From: Betaproteobacteria bacterium Ga0077527 | GTDB lineage: Bacteria > Pseudomonadota > Gammaproteobacteria > Burkholderiales > SG8-41 | NCBI GenBank assembly: GCA_001464815.1 | Contig: LNDW01000017.1 | Coordinates: 62,001-126,000, forward strand | Direction of reading: 5' to 3' | Length of the DNA: 64,000 nt | The notes under the pieces: model-generated | Seen by the model: the letters and a program-made list of their open reading frames with translations, nothing else | Told to the model about the DNA's origin: nothing | Database searches by the model: none | Made by a program: the position numbers and the translations under genes | Shown: piece after piece, positions 19,205 to 28,999 of the stretch | How positions within the stretch are numbered: the first letter of the stretch is position 1 | Layout: each line of letters opens with the position of its first letter

Positions 19205-20101
19205 CTAGGACCTGGTTTCAGCGCCAAACAAGGACGCACTGGCCTTGAGCAGCCGGTTGACCCCCGCGGGCAGCACCGATACCGGAGCAGCCGCGGCACG
19301 GCCAATCAGAAAACCCTGAGCATTGTGGATGCCGAGGTCGCGCAGGATGCAAAAATCAGCCTCGGTTTCGACACCCTCGGCGACCAGCGCCGAACCACAG
19401 CCCTCGGCGATCTGCTGAAGTGAATGCAGGAAATGGAATTTCACCCGGTCCTCGCTGACGCCCTGCACAAAATGCATGTCGATCTTGACGAAATCGGGGC
19501 GCAGCTCCGACCACAGGCGCAGGCTGGAAAAACCCTCGCCGAGGTCATCCAGCGCGACTCGGAAGCCGGCGCCGCGGAACAACATCAGCGCCTGGCGGAA
19601 AATCGAGCGGTCGGGGATGAACTGGTTTTCAGTGAGTTCGATGGTGACCTGCGCCAGATCGATGCCGCAGTCGCGTATAAAACGGGCGATACGCTGCACG
19701 TCATCCTTGACCTCAAGCACGGTCTGCGGCGTAACGTTGAGGAACAACTGCCGGCGCAGGCCGAGACGGGCGAACTGGCGCACCACCTTGCGTGCGCACA
19801 GCATGTTCAGCTCGGTGAGGAAACCGGCATGAGCCGCCGCCTCGAACAATCGGGTCGGCATGTGCAGCGGGCTATCAGCCGGGCCGCGGATCAAACCCTC
19901 ATAGGCGAGAATTTCGCCAGTGCCGAAAGCAAGTATGGGTTGGAACACCGGCGTCACTGCCCGGCTCTCAAGGATACGAATCAGCTCCTCCAACTCGCTG
20001 AAACGTGTGTTGCCACGGCTGCTGATACCCTGGACAGCGGACCGCTTGGCATCGACAACCAGGGCTTGGGTATTACGGCTCAAGCATCCTCCGGTGATCA
20101 T
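19205..20101 (-). CDS. EAL domain (cyclic-di-GMP phosphodiesterase-like) protein
   Basis: YEGLIRGP, IELTEN, LDDLGEGFSSL, DFVKIDM, VAEGVETE. Confidence 0.9.
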   Translation of the reverse strand: MITGGCLSRNTQALVVDAKRSAVQGISSRGNTRFSELEELIRILESRAVTPVFQPILAFGTGEILAYEGLIRGPADSPLHMPTRLFEAAAHAGFLTELNMLCARKVVRQFARLGLRRQLFLNVTPQTVLEVKDDVQRIARFIRDCGIDLAQVTIELTENQFIPDRSIFRQALMLFRGAGFRVALDDLGEGFSSLRLWSELRPDFVKIDMHFVQGVSEDRVKFHFLHSLQQIAEGCGSALVAEGVETEADFCILRDLGIHNAQGFLIGRAAAAPVSVLPAGVNRLLKASASLFGAETRS

Positions 20102-20267
20102 TGATCTGATTCTGTTGTTGAAGAATTAGAGCATAAATTCAAGTGCTTGGAATGAATATTGCCCCTTATATTGCATCTTAATGTGACAATCGTCCGCACC
20201 CGGCCGTGAACCTTGTCGCATATCTGGCGGATACCGACATTCGGCGAAGCTCAGGGATAATGCGCGA

Positions 20268-20933
20268 ATGAATACACATCGCCCCTGCCACCTGCACCCC
20301 GGCACAAAGCTGATCACCGTGCTGGCCCTGCTCCTTGCAGCCGGCTGCGCCGCAGCCCCCGCCAATCCCCTGCCTGCAACAGCCCTGCTGTCCGCTCAAG
20401 GCTGGCGTTGTGCAGACGGCAGCACGGTGATCAGCCGCACTCGTGATCGGGGGATTGAATTGCAGGACGGCGCGCTGCTGCACACCCTGCGCCAGGTGCC
20501 AGCCGCTTCGGGTGCCCGCCATGAAGGTGCGGGACGGCGGTTCTGGAGCCGTGGCACTGATGCCATGCTCACCCGCGATGGCGGCAAGACCATCGAATGT
20601 GTTGAAAATCGCCGGCTGTCACTGAACGAGGATGCGCGCAGTCGTGGTGTCACCCTGCGCGCCCAGGGCAACGAGCCGGGCTGGGTGCTCGAGATCGGGC
20701 CGGGCGCAAGGGGGTCGCTGAATGACCGCTACGGCCAATCGCAGCTGGTGTTCGAGCAACTGACAATCCTGGCCGATGGTGGCCTTGAAGGACTCAGCGG
20801 CAACACCCGGTTACGCGTGGATGCCCGTGACGAGCGTTGCCGGGACGACATGAGCGAAGAAGAATTCCCGGTCAGCGTGCGCCTGACCCTGAACGGACAA
20901 ACCCGCCGCGGCTGCGGCGTGCGCCTGCCTTGA
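20268..20933 (+). CDS. Putative lipoprotein with MliC/COG3650-like region
   Basis: Lipobox-like LLLAAGCAAAP; MLTRDGGKTIECVE and RAQGNEPGWVLEIGPG motifs. Confidence 0.6.
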   Translation: MNTHRPCHLHPGTKLITVLALLLAAGCAAAPANPLPATALLSAQGWRCADGSTVISRTRDRGIELQDGALLHTLRQVPAASGARHEGAGRRFWSRGTDAMLTRDGGKTIECVENRRLSLNEDARSRGVTLRAQGNEPGWVLEIGPGARGSLNDRYGQSQLVFEQLTILADGGLEGLSGNTRLRVDARDERCRDDMSEEEFPVSVRLTLNGQTRRGCGVRLP

Positions 20934-20953
20934 AGCCGTCTTTGGGCGACGCC

Positions 20954-22864
20954 TTATTTCGCGCCCAGCGCCAGCATCAACTGGTTCAGCCGTTTGACAA
21001 AGCCCGCCGGATCTTCAAGCTGGCCACCCTCGGCGAGCAGCGACTGGTCGAACAGCACCGCGGCGAGGTCGCCAAAACGCGCCTCGTCCGACTCATCACG
21101 CAGACGGGCAATCAGCGGATGCGCCGGATTGACCTCGAGTATGGGCTGGTTCATCGGCACTTTCTGCCCCGCCGCCTTCAACATGCGCTGCAACTGCGCG
21201 CTCATGTCCTGCTCATCGGCAACCAGGCAGGCCGGTGATTCGGTCAGGCGCAGTGTCACCCTGACCTCCTTGACCCGCTCACCGAGCGACTTTTTGATGC
21301 GCTCGATCAGGTCCTTGTGTTCACTGGCGGCCTCTTCCTGCGCCTTTTTCTCGGCTTCGTCCTCGAGCTTGCCGAGGTCGAGCGCGCCCTTGGCCACCGA
21401 CTGCAGTTTTTTGCCTTCGAACTCGGTGAAGAAGGACATCATCCATTCATCAACACGCTCTCCCATCAGCAGCACCTCGATGCCCTTCTTGCGGAACACC
21501 TCAAGGTGCGGGCTGGCCTTGGCCGCAGCCAGGGATTCGCCCGTGACGTAGTAAATCTTTTCCTGTTCCGGCTTCATCCGCGACACATAATCGGCGAGCG
21601 AAACTTCCTCCTCGGCGGTGTCCTTGAGCGTGGAGGCAAAACGCAGCAGCTTCGCGATACGCTCGCGGTTGGTGTGGTCCTCGCCGATACCCTCCTTGAA
21701 CACCCGGCCAAATTCCTTCCAGAAGGTGGCGAACTTGTCCCTGTGCTTTTCGGCGAGGTCTTCAATCATCGACAGCACCCGCTTCACCGAAGCGGCGCGG
21801 ATCACCTCGATATCCTTCGACTCCTGGAGGATTTCGCGCGACACGTTCAGCGGCAGGTCGGCCGAATCGATGACGCCACGCACAAAGCGCAGGTAATGCG
21901 GCATCAGGTGCTCGGCATCATCCATGATGAACACCCGTTTGACATACAGCTTGATGCCGCGCTTTTGCTCGCGGTCCCACAGGTCGAAGGGCGCTCGCGC
22001 CGGGATGAACAGCAGTTGCGTGTATTCCTTGCGTCCCTCGACCCTGTTGTGCGACCAGGTCAACGGCCCCTCGAAATCATGCGCGACATGCTTGTAGAAC
22101 TCGGCGTATTGCTCGTCGGTGATTTCGGACTTTGGCCGCGCCCACAACGCGCTGGCCTGGTTGACCGTTTCGTCCTTGTCAGTCTCGCGGAAACGGTTTT
22201 CCTTCTCATCCCACTGCTCTTCCTTCATCAGGATCGGCAGTGTGATGTGATCTGAATACTTGCGCAGGATGTTGCGCAGGCGGCTGCCCGAGGCGAATTC
22301 GTCCTCACCTTCGCGCAAGTGCAGTGTCACCGTGGTTCCACGCCCCGCTTTTTCGGCCGCTTCCAGCGTGTATTCGCCGCCGCCGTCGGAACTCCAGCGC
22401 AGGCCTTCGCCGGCCGGCAAGCCGGCGCGGCGGGTTTCCAGCGTGACGCGGTCGGCGACGACAAAGGCCGAATAGAAACCAACGCCAAACTGGCCGATGA
22501 GGTTGGCATCCTTGGCGGCGTCGCCGGTCAGCCTGGCCAGGAATTCACGGGTGCCGGAACGCGCGATGGTGCCGATGTTGGCGATGACTTCGTCACGCGA
22601 CATGCCGATGCCGTTGTCGCTGATGGTCACCGTGCGTGCCGCGGCATCAAAGCTGACGCGGATCTTCAGTTCGCTGTCGTCCTCGAGCAGCGCCTTGTCG
22701 GTCAGCGCCTCGAAACGCAGCTTGTCGCAGGCATCGGAGGCGTTGGAAACCAGCTCACGCAGGAAGATTTCCTTGTTGCTGTACAGCGAGTGAATCATCA
22801 GCTGCAGCAGCTGTTTGACCTCGGCCTGAAAGCCAAGCGTCTCCTTGACGGATGTATCGCTCAT
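20954..22864 (-). CDS. htpG: Molecular chaperone HtpG (Hsp90)
   Basis: [41 protein letters not shown]..., [11 protein letters not shown]. Confidence 0.98.
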   Translation of the reverse strand: MSDTSVKETLGFQAEVKQLLQLMIHSLYSNKEIFLRELVSNASDACDKLRFEALTDKALLEDDSELKIRVSFDAAARTVTISDNGIGMSRDEVIANIGTIARSGTREFLARLTGDAAKDANLIGQFGVGFYSAFVVADRVTLETRRAGLPAGEGLRWSSDGGGEYTLEAAEKAGRGTTVTLHLREGEDEFASGSRLRNILRKYSDHITLPILMKEEQWDEKENRFRETDKDETVNQASALWARPKSEITDEQYAEFYKHVAHDFEGPLTWSHNRVEGRKEYTQLLFIPARAPFDLWDREQKRGIKLYVKRVFIMDDAEHLMPHYLRFVRGVIDSADLPLNVSREILQESKDIEVIRAASVKRVLSMIEDLAEKHRDKFATFWKEFGRVFKEGIGEDHTNRERIAKLLRFASTLKDTAEEEVSLADYVSRMKPEQEKIYYVTGESLAAAKASPHLEVFRKKGIEVLLMGERVDEWMMSFFTEFEGKKLQSVAKGALDLGKLEDEAEKKAQEEAASEHKDLIERIKKSLGERVKEVRVTLRLTESPACLVADEQDMSAQLQRMLKAAGQKVPMNQPILEVNPAHPLIARLRDESDEARFGDLAAVLFDQSLLAEGGQLEDPAGFVKRLNQLMLALGAK

Positions 22865-22945
22865 GGTATTTACCGGATGAAAAGTTCAGGAAGCGGGCCG
22901 CGCAAAAAACACGGCGACAATTCAGATGCGGACCGCGGTCCGCAA

Positions 22946-22991
22946 TTTCAAGCCCGCGTTGCGGGCACTTGTTTCAAGTACTGATTTCAAG
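22946..22991 (-). promoter_or_regulatory. Three CTTGAAA boxes upstream of htpG (sigma32 -35-like)
   Basis: TTTCAAG (reverse of CTTGAAA) at 22946, 22972 and 22985; spacings 26 and 13 nt. Confidence 0.5.
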
Positions 22992-23028
22992 TGCTGGGCC
23001 GGCAGCAGGGCACGCCGCCGGCCGACAT

Positions 23029-23057
23029 TAAGTCATTGTTTTTATTTGTTTTTTTGC
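23029..23057 (+). repeat. AT-rich ~31-bp dispersed motif, overlapping the permease stop codon
   Basis: TAAGTCATTGTTTTTATTTGTTTTTTTGC. Confidence 0.6.
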
Positions 23058-24391
23058 TTCGCCACGAACAAGACCACGGCACCAGCGGCAAGCACCGCGA
23101 GGCCGACCATGGCGTTGCCGCGGTGGTAGGTGAGGCTGGAATACAGCAGGTAGCCGCACATCAGCACAAACACCGCCGGCAGCACCGGATACAGCGGCAC
23201 CTTGAACGGCCGCGGCGCATCCGGCTCCTTCGAGCGCAGCACGAACAGCGCGATTCCGGTGATCAGGAAAAAGCCCCAGAACACCGGCAGCGAATATTCG
23301 ACCAGTGCCTTGAAGCCCGATTTTTGCACCGCGCCGAGTCCGACCAGCGCCAGCGCGATCACACCCTGCACCAGCATCGCATTACGCGGCGAGCCGCTGG
23401 CCTCATCCCAGCGCCCGAGGTAGCCGAGCAGCGGCCAATCACGGCCCAGCGCGTAGTTGGAGCGCGCGCCGACGATCATCGAGCCGTTGACCGAGGTCAG
23501 CGCGGCAATGGCGATCATCACCGCGATCAGCTTTTCGCCGGTGCTGCCCCACACCGTTTTCAGCAGGTCGGCGGCCACCGCGTCGGAACGTGCCATCGCG
23601 TCGTAGCCGAGGCCTTTCAGGTAAGCGAGGTTGACCAGAAGATAGAGCAGCGCCACCACGCTGATCGCGATCAGCAGCGAGCGCGCCATGTTGCGGCTGG
23701 GATTGCGCACTTCGGCCGAGATGTAGGCGGCATCGTTCCAGCCGCCATAGGTGAACAGCACGAAGATCATCGCCGTGGCGAGACCGGCCCCCATGTACCA
23801 GGGACCGCCACCACCGGCCACCGGCGCCGGGGCCGGTGGCGGACCGGCAAACACCAGGCCGGCGAGCACGATCAGCAGCAGGCCGCCGACCTCCAGCGTG
23901 GTGAAAAGGTTCTGCGTCGCCTTGCCCTCGCGGATGCCACGGTAGTTCACGGCCGTCAGCAGCACCACAACCAGCGCCGCCCAGATCGCCGAGGAGTATT
24001 CCCCGAGGTTGACCACCCGCGACATGTAATCGCCGAACAGATAGGCAAACACCGCGATCGAGCCGGCGACGATCACCGTCATCCGCGCCCAGCCGTAGAG
24101 AAAGGCCAGCGAGCGCCCGAAGGCGCGCTGGATGAAATGGTATTCACCGCCGGCGGATGGAAAGGCCGTCGCCAGCTCGGCGTAACACAGCGCGCCGATG
24201 ATCGAAAACACGCCGCCGATCACCCACACCGCCATCAGCGTGCCGGTGTCTCCGACCGCGCCGGCGACAATCGACGGCGTGCCGAAAATGCCGGCTCCGA
24301 CGATCAGGCCGACGATCATCGCGCAGGCATCGGTCATCGAAAGTGTCTGCCGCGGCACTGCCGCCTGTTGTTCTGTGCTCGCTGTGCTCAT
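23042..24391 (-). CDS. APC superfamily amino acid permease
   Basis: Multi-TM; MIVGLIVGAGIFGTPSIVAG, GGEYHFIQRAFGRSLAFLYGW. Confidence 0.9.
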   Translation of the reverse strand: MSTASTEQQAAVPRQTLSMTDACAMIVGLIVGAGIFGTPSIVAGAVGDTGTLMAVWVIGGVFSIIGALCYAELATAFPSAGGEYHFIQRAFGRSLAFLYGWARMTVIVAGSIAVFAYLFGDYMSRVVNLGEYSSAIWAALVVVLLTAVNYRGIREGKATQNLFTTLEVGGLLLIVLAGLVFAGPPPAPAPVAGGGGPWYMGAGLATAMIFVLFTYGGWNDAAYISAEVRNPSRNMARSLLIAISVVALLYLLVNLAYLKGLGYDAMARSDAVAADLLKTVWGSTGEKLIAVMIAIAALTSVNGSMIVGARSNYALGRDWPLLGYLGRWDEASGSPRNAMLVQGVIALALVGLGAVQKSGFKALVEYSLPVFWGFFLITGIALFVLRSKEPDAPRPFKVPLYPVLPAVFVLMCGYLLYSSLTYHRGNAMVGLAVLAAGAVVLFVAKQKNK

Positions 24392-24458
24392 TGCCGGATA
24401 TCCCCTTGCAGTGGCAGCGTCATGCCGCCGTTATTCGGTTGGCTTGCTGCGCGACCAC

Positions 24459-25370
24459 TTACTGCGCCGGCTCGTCAGCCGCGCGTTTCAGTTCGCCGCG
24501 CTGCACCAGCTTCGCCACCCAGGGCAGTTGCTGGCGCGAGGCGCCCTCGCCGATCGCCAGCGTACCCTTGATCTGGTCGCCCTGCACCTGGCCGGTGAAT
24601 TCGTGGCGTGGCACACCGTCGCGGCCGCCGGCGAGCAGGCGCACACGTTCGCCGGTGAGGCGGCCGCGCAGATTAAGGCTGCGATCACGGATTTCCACCT
24701 TGCCATCGACCTCCTGGAAGCTCTGGCCGAGGTTGAACTCCAGCGGTGTTTCGCGGCCATCAATGCTCATCAATGACTGCCAGCGCCCCGGCACCCGCGC
24801 CGGCACGATGTAGGCGAAGAGATAGCTGATACCGGGGTTGCCGACTTTTTTCTCGGGCACGATCAGCTCGCGCTGTTCGTCCGGATCCCAGTCACCGAAA
24901 TTGTAGTCGTGTGCGACCAGCCGGGTACCCGGCTTCAGCGCCATGATGCGTGAGCGCAGGCGCAGGTTCATGTCCGGCAACAGGTAGCTGGTGATCACGG
25001 TTGCCTTCGACAGATCGGTCTTGAACAGGTTTTCCTCGACAAAATGAACCTTGTCGGTGACGTTCGCCTTCAGTGCATTCTGGTTGGCCATTTTCAGCAG
25101 AACGGTGTCAAGATCGACGCCGAAGCCGCGCGCGCCGTGCTTCGATGCCGCGGTGATCACGATGCGGCCATCGCCGGAACCAAGGTCGATGACAAAATCA
25201 GCGGGGGTGACCTTGGCCATCTCTAGCATGGTGTCGACCACGATCTGCGGGGTCGGCACATAGACCACGTCGCCCTTTCCGCTCTGCGCCATTGCCGGGG
25301 CCGCCACGATGACCGAAGCCGCGATCACCGCCCCGGCAGACCACTGCAGTATTTTTTTTGCTGCGCTCAT
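24459..25370 (-). CDS. Exported class I methyltransferase-fold protein, paralogue A
   Basis: Signal peptide ending APAMAQ; VYVPTPQIVVDTML...FVIDLGSGDGRIVITAASKHGARGFGVDLD; LKPGTRLVAHDYNFGDWDPD; C-terminal domain. Confidence 0.85.
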   Translation of the reverse strand: MSAAKKILQWSAGAVIAASVIVAAPAMAQSGKGDVVYVPTPQIVVDTMLEMAKVTPADFVIDLGSGDGRIVITAASKHGARGFGVDLDTVLLKMANQNALKANVTDKVHFVEENLFKTDLSKATVITSYLLPDMNLRLRSRIMALKPGTRLVAHDYNFGDWDPDEQRELIVPEKKVGNPGISYLFAYIVPARVPGRWQSLMSIDGRETPLEFNLGQSFQEVDGKVEIRDRSLNLRGRLTGERVRLLAGGRDGVPRHEFTGQVQGDQIKGTLAIGEGASRQQLPWVAKLVQRGELKRAADEPAQ

Positions 25371-26224
25371 CTGGAATCTCCCATGGGACTGCCTGATTTA
25401 AACGGGGTCTCGGTGCCGGCATCAACGTCGATGCGGCCACGCTGGATGCGCTGTGCGCGCCAAGCTTGGGGTGCCGCGCCACTGCGACTGAATTCACCCC
25501 TGATGGTATCGCCATCGAGTACGCCGCTGTAGGCCTCACCGGCCAGCACCAGGCGCAGCGTGTTGCCGTTGACCCGGCCCTCGACGGAGCCTTTGCCGGC
25601 GAATCCGCCGGACAACATCTGGAAACGCTGATCAAGGCGCAACTCGCGCTCCGCCTCACCCGCCACACTGACACGCCACTGCCCGGAAAAATTCGCGGGC
25701 ACGATCCACAGCATCACGTCGCTGCGCGGGTCGCCATAGGGTTTATCGGGCGCGGTGATGGTGATTTTGCGGTCCGGCTGCCAGTTGCCGAAATGGAATT
25801 CATGGGTTACCACGCGGGCACCCGGCTGCAACTTCGCCAGCAGGTACGGCCGCAGCCGCAGGTTCAACGACTGGAACAGATAGGTGGTGAGTACCGTGGC
25901 CTTGCTGACATCGGTGTCGAACAGGTCACGCGCCTCGAAGCGCACCTTGTCGGCGACACCCTGCTTTTTTGCGGCGGCATTGGCATCACGCACCAGGTTC
26001 GGCTCGATCTCGACGCCAAAACCGCGGGCGCCAAAGCGTGTCGCCGCGCGCAGTGGTATGCGACCGTCGCCGGAACCAAGATCGATCAGGTAATCCTGCG
26101 GGCCAACTTGGGCGATTTCGAGCATCGCATCAACCACGCTCATCGGCGTCGACACGTAGGGGGCGTCGGACGCGCGCAGCGGCGCGGCGGCAAGCAGCAG
26201 CAGCAGGGCGGCGGCGCGGATCAC
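25367..26224 (-). CDS. Exported class I methyltransferase-fold protein, paralogue B
   Basis: MIRAAALLLLLAAAPLRASDAPYVSTPMSVVDAML...YLIDLGSGDGRIPLRAA; LQPGARVVTHEFHFGNWQPD; start overlaps the stop of paralogue C. Confidence 0.85.
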   Translation of the reverse strand: MIRAAALLLLLAAAPLRASDAPYVSTPMSVVDAMLEIAQVGPQDYLIDLGSGDGRIPLRAATRFGARGFGVEIEPNLVRDANAAAKKQGVADKVRFEARDLFDTDVSKATVLTTYLFQSLNLRLRPYLLAKLQPGARVVTHEFHFGNWQPDRKITITAPDKPYGDPRSDVMLWIVPANFSGQWRVSVAGEAERELRLDQRFQMLSGGFAGKGSVEGRVNGNTLRLVLAGEAYSGVLDGDTIRGEFSRSGAAPQAWRAQRIQRGRIDVDAGTETPFKSGSPMGDSR

Positions 26225-27072
26225 GGCTTGACTGCGGCGACGCGTTGCGCGCGCCAGTTGTGGACGGTCTGCTGCCTGCCGGTGCCGCGACGCACCTGGC
26301 CTTCAATCACATCGCCGTTGATGCGACCCTCGAAATACATTGCGGCCTCGTTTTCACGGTCACGGTCATCGACCATGGCAAAGGTGATGCGGTCACCGCG
26401 TAATTTCGCCTCCCACATCTGAGCGTGGCGGCCGGAGAACCGTCCGTAGCCATCGACCTCCTGAAATTTCTGCCGCAACTCGAGTTCCAGTTCGGGCTTG
26501 CCGGGCAGTGTGGTTTCGAAGCGCCACTGCCCTGCCACTTTCGCCGGCACCACCCACAGGAAGGTGTTCTTGCGGATCTGCGTCACCGCGTCCGGTTGCC
26601 AGTCGCCGAGTCGGAAATCGTGCGACACCAGGCGCGTGCCGGGTTTGAGGTTGTACAGCGTTTGCTGCAGCCGGCCCATGATGCCGGGCAGCAGATAGAG
26701 CGTGATCACGGTGGCCTCGCTCAAATCAGCCTTGAACAGATCCTGCTGCAGGATGCGGACTCGATCAGCCACCCCGGCCGCCGCCGCATAGGCCGTGCTC
26801 TGCGCGACCAGTTCCGGGTCGAGTTCAACACCGAGGCCGCGCGCGCCATGCAGCAAGGCCGCGGTGACTGGCACGCGGCCGTCGCCGGAGCCGAGGTCCA
26901 TCACCGTGTCCTTGGCGGTGACGCCCGCCAGACGCAGCATTTCCTCGATCACCACGTAAGGCGTCGGCACGAAGGGCACGTCGAAGAATTGCTTGTCCTG
27001 CGCACGCGCCGGCAGCATGAGCATCAACGACAACAAAAATACTTTTAAAATCAATGATTTATTCATTACCAT
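26221..27072 (-). CDS. Exported class I methyltransferase-fold protein, paralogue C
   Basis: MNKSLILKVFLLSLMLMLPARAQ signal peptide; DTVMDLGSGDGRVPVTAA; LKPGTRLVSHDFRLGDWQPD. Confidence 0.85.
   Translation of the reverse strand: MVMNKSLILKVFLLSLMLMLPARAQDKQFFDVPFVPTPYVVIEEMLRLAGVTAKDTVMDLGSGDGRVPVTAALLHGARGLGVELDPELVAQSTAYAAAAGVADRVRILQQDLFKADLSEATVITLYLLPGIMGRLQQTLYNLKPGTRLVSHDFRLGDWQPDAVTQIRKNTFLWVVPAKVAGQWRFETTLPGKPELELELRQKFQEVDGYGRFSGRHAQMWEAKLRGDRITFAMVDDRDRENEAAMYFEGRINGDVIEGQVRRGTGRQQTVHNWRAQRVAAVKP
27031..27061 (-). repeat. AT-rich dispersed motif-like sequence within the first codons of paralogue C
   Basis: Reverse complement TAAATCATTGATTTTAAAAGTATTTTTGTTG. Confidence 0.3.
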
Positions 27073-27965
27073 CAGAGGGGAAATTCGCGAATCACCGGCG
27101 GTGGCGCAATCACGTGGGCTGGATCGATGATCTCGGTGCGCACCGCCGACCACGGAGATTTCGTGCCACCGGCCACCATCTCGCCATCCAGCGCCTGATT
27201 GATGCGGGTGCCGCTGAAACTGACACGGCCCGCGCCCGGAATGTTCAGCACTAGGTCGAGCCGGGTGCCGCTCATCGTCGCCGACTCCACCGGCAGCGCG
27301 CGGCCGTCAATGGTGGCCGAGGCTTCGAGCTTCTGGTAATTCTGTTTCAGCAGCACTTCTACCGGCAGTTTGCGGCCGTCCACGGTCATCGACCACAGCC
27401 AGCGTCCGGCCATGCGGTCGGGCACCACCCAGAACAGCACCTTGCTGCGCTGGTTGCGGCCCACGGTCTTGCCCGGCGCATCCATCTCGTATTCGACATC
27501 CGGCGTCCAGTCGCCCATGCCATAGTCATGCGACACCACGCGGGTGCCCGGCTTCAGCGCGAGAATGCGGCCACGGGTCATCAGATTGACCTCCGGCAGC
27601 AGGTAAATGGCCAGCACCGTCGCCGCAGAGAGATCGGTATGGAACAGGTCACGGGCATAAAACTTCGCGCGGTCGGCGACACCGGCCTTGCGTGCGTTGG
27701 CGTTTGCCAGCGCGACCAGGCGTTTGTCGAGATCAACGCCGAAACCGCGTGCACCGCGTTTTTTTGCCGCGGTGATCACCATCCGCCCGTCACCGGAACC
27801 GAGGTCGATCACGTAATCATCCCGCCCGACCTTCGCCGTCTCGAGCATGGCATCGACCACCGGCTGCGGCGTCTGCACGTAGGGCGTGTCGCCGAAATCC
27901 TGGGCCGCCACCGGCAACACGGCGGCAAGCACCATCATCATCAGGCCGCGCATCACAAGACTCAT
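27072..27965 (-). CDS. Exported class I methyltransferase-fold protein, paralogue D
   Basis: MSLVMRGLMMMVLAAVLPVAAQ; PYVQTPQPVVDAML...YVIDLGSGDGRMVITAA; LKPGTRVVSHDYGMGDWTPD. Confidence 0.85.
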   Translation of the reverse strand: MSLVMRGLMMMVLAAVLPVAAQDFGDTPYVQTPQPVVDAMLETAKVGRDDYVIDLGSGDGRMVITAAKKRGARGFGVDLDKRLVALANANARKAGVADRAKFYARDLFHTDLSAATVLAIYLLPEVNLMTRGRILALKPGTRVVSHDYGMGDWTPDVEYEMDAPGKTVGRNQRSKVLFWVVPDRMAGRWLWSMTVDGRKLPVEVLLKQNYQKLEASATIDGRALPVESATMSGTRLDLVLNIPGAGRVSFSGTRINQALDGEMVAGGTKSPWSAVRTEIIDPAHVIAPPPVIREFPL

Positions 27966-28885
27966 GGCGCGGTGCCCCGCGCCGGCCCGATACGCTCGGC
28001 GCTCCACTCCACCCGCGCCGCGACGCGGCTGCCCGAGAGCTGCACCTGGCCGCTCATCTGGCCATCGGCCACGCGCCCGCTGAACTCGTGTTTCAGCGGC
28101 GCGCCATTGACCTCCAGCATCAGCGAAAAGCTGATCTGGTCACCACGCAGCCGCGCGTTGTCGATGCGTGCGCTGCGTTCACCCGCACCACGCTCTCCTG
28201 TGCGGGCGGTACCGGTCATGAACTGGTATTTCTGGTCGAAGCCGATTTCATAGGTCTGCTGCTTGCCCGACACCGGCAGGCTCACCCGCCAGTTGCCGCC
28301 GGCCTTTACCGGCACGAGCCACAGATAAACGTCGCTGTCGCCGCCGGCGCCGCCGTATTTCTCCGGGGCAGGCATACGCACGCTCTCGTCCGGCTTCCAG
28401 TCGCCCATGTCGAAATCATGTGACACCAGACGGGTGCCCGGTTTCAGGTCAAGCAGCTTCGGTCGCAGCGCGATGTTGACCCGCGGCAGCAGGTACATGG
28501 TGATCACCGTGGCCTGAGACAGGTCGGTCTCGAACAGGTCGCGCTGGTAAAAGGCCACCTTGTCGGCGACGCGGTTCTTGCGCGCGTTTTCGTTGGCCTC
28601 GTCGATGCGCACCGGATTGATGTCGACACCAAAGCCCCGGGTGCCGAACTTGCGCGCCGCGGTGACCACGATGCGCCCGTCGCCGGAACCGAGGTCGATC
28701 AGGTAATCCTGGCCGCCGACCTTGCCCATCGCCAGCATGCGGTCGACCACCGCCTGCGGCGTAGGCACATAGGGCACCGTGGGCGACACCACCCTCGGCT
28801 CTTCGGCTGCCGCCACCGGCAACCCGAGGGCAAAACCGAACAGCAGACACAACACGGCCCGCGCATCAAATCGGAAACACTGCAT
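27962..28885 (-). CDS. Exported class I methyltransferase-fold protein, paralogue E
   Basis: Hydrophobic N-terminus ending GLPVAAAEE; PYVPTPQAVVDRML...YLIDLGSGDGRIVVTAA; LKPGTRLVSHDFDMGDWKPD. Confidence 0.85.
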   Translation of the reverse strand: MQCFRFDARAVLCLLFGFALGLPVAAAEEPRVVSPTVPYVPTPQAVVDRMLAMGKVGGQDYLIDLGSGDGRIVVTAARKFGTRGFGVDINPVRIDEANENARKNRVADKVAFYQRDLFETDLSQATVITMYLLPRVNIALRPKLLDLKPGTRLVSHDFDMGDWKPDESVRMPAPEKYGGAGGDSDVYLWLVPVKAGGNWRVSLPVSGKQQTYEIGFDQKYQFMTGTARTGERGAGERSARIDNARLRGDQISFSLMLEVNGAPLKHEFSGRVADGQMSGQVQLSGSRVAARVEWSAERIGPARGTAP

Positions 28886-28999
28886 GAAGACCTCCGCCGT
28901 TCGACCATCATCCGGAAACGCCAAAAAAGGCGCCGGAAGGCGTGTGCTAGATTGGCTTCGCATTATAAACTGACCGCTCTACTCCGCCGACTCACGAAC

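Noticed and set aside
22991-24571. 526-aa plus-strand ORF opposite the APC permease
   Set aside because: His/Gln/Arg-rich antisense translation of a membrane protein gene.
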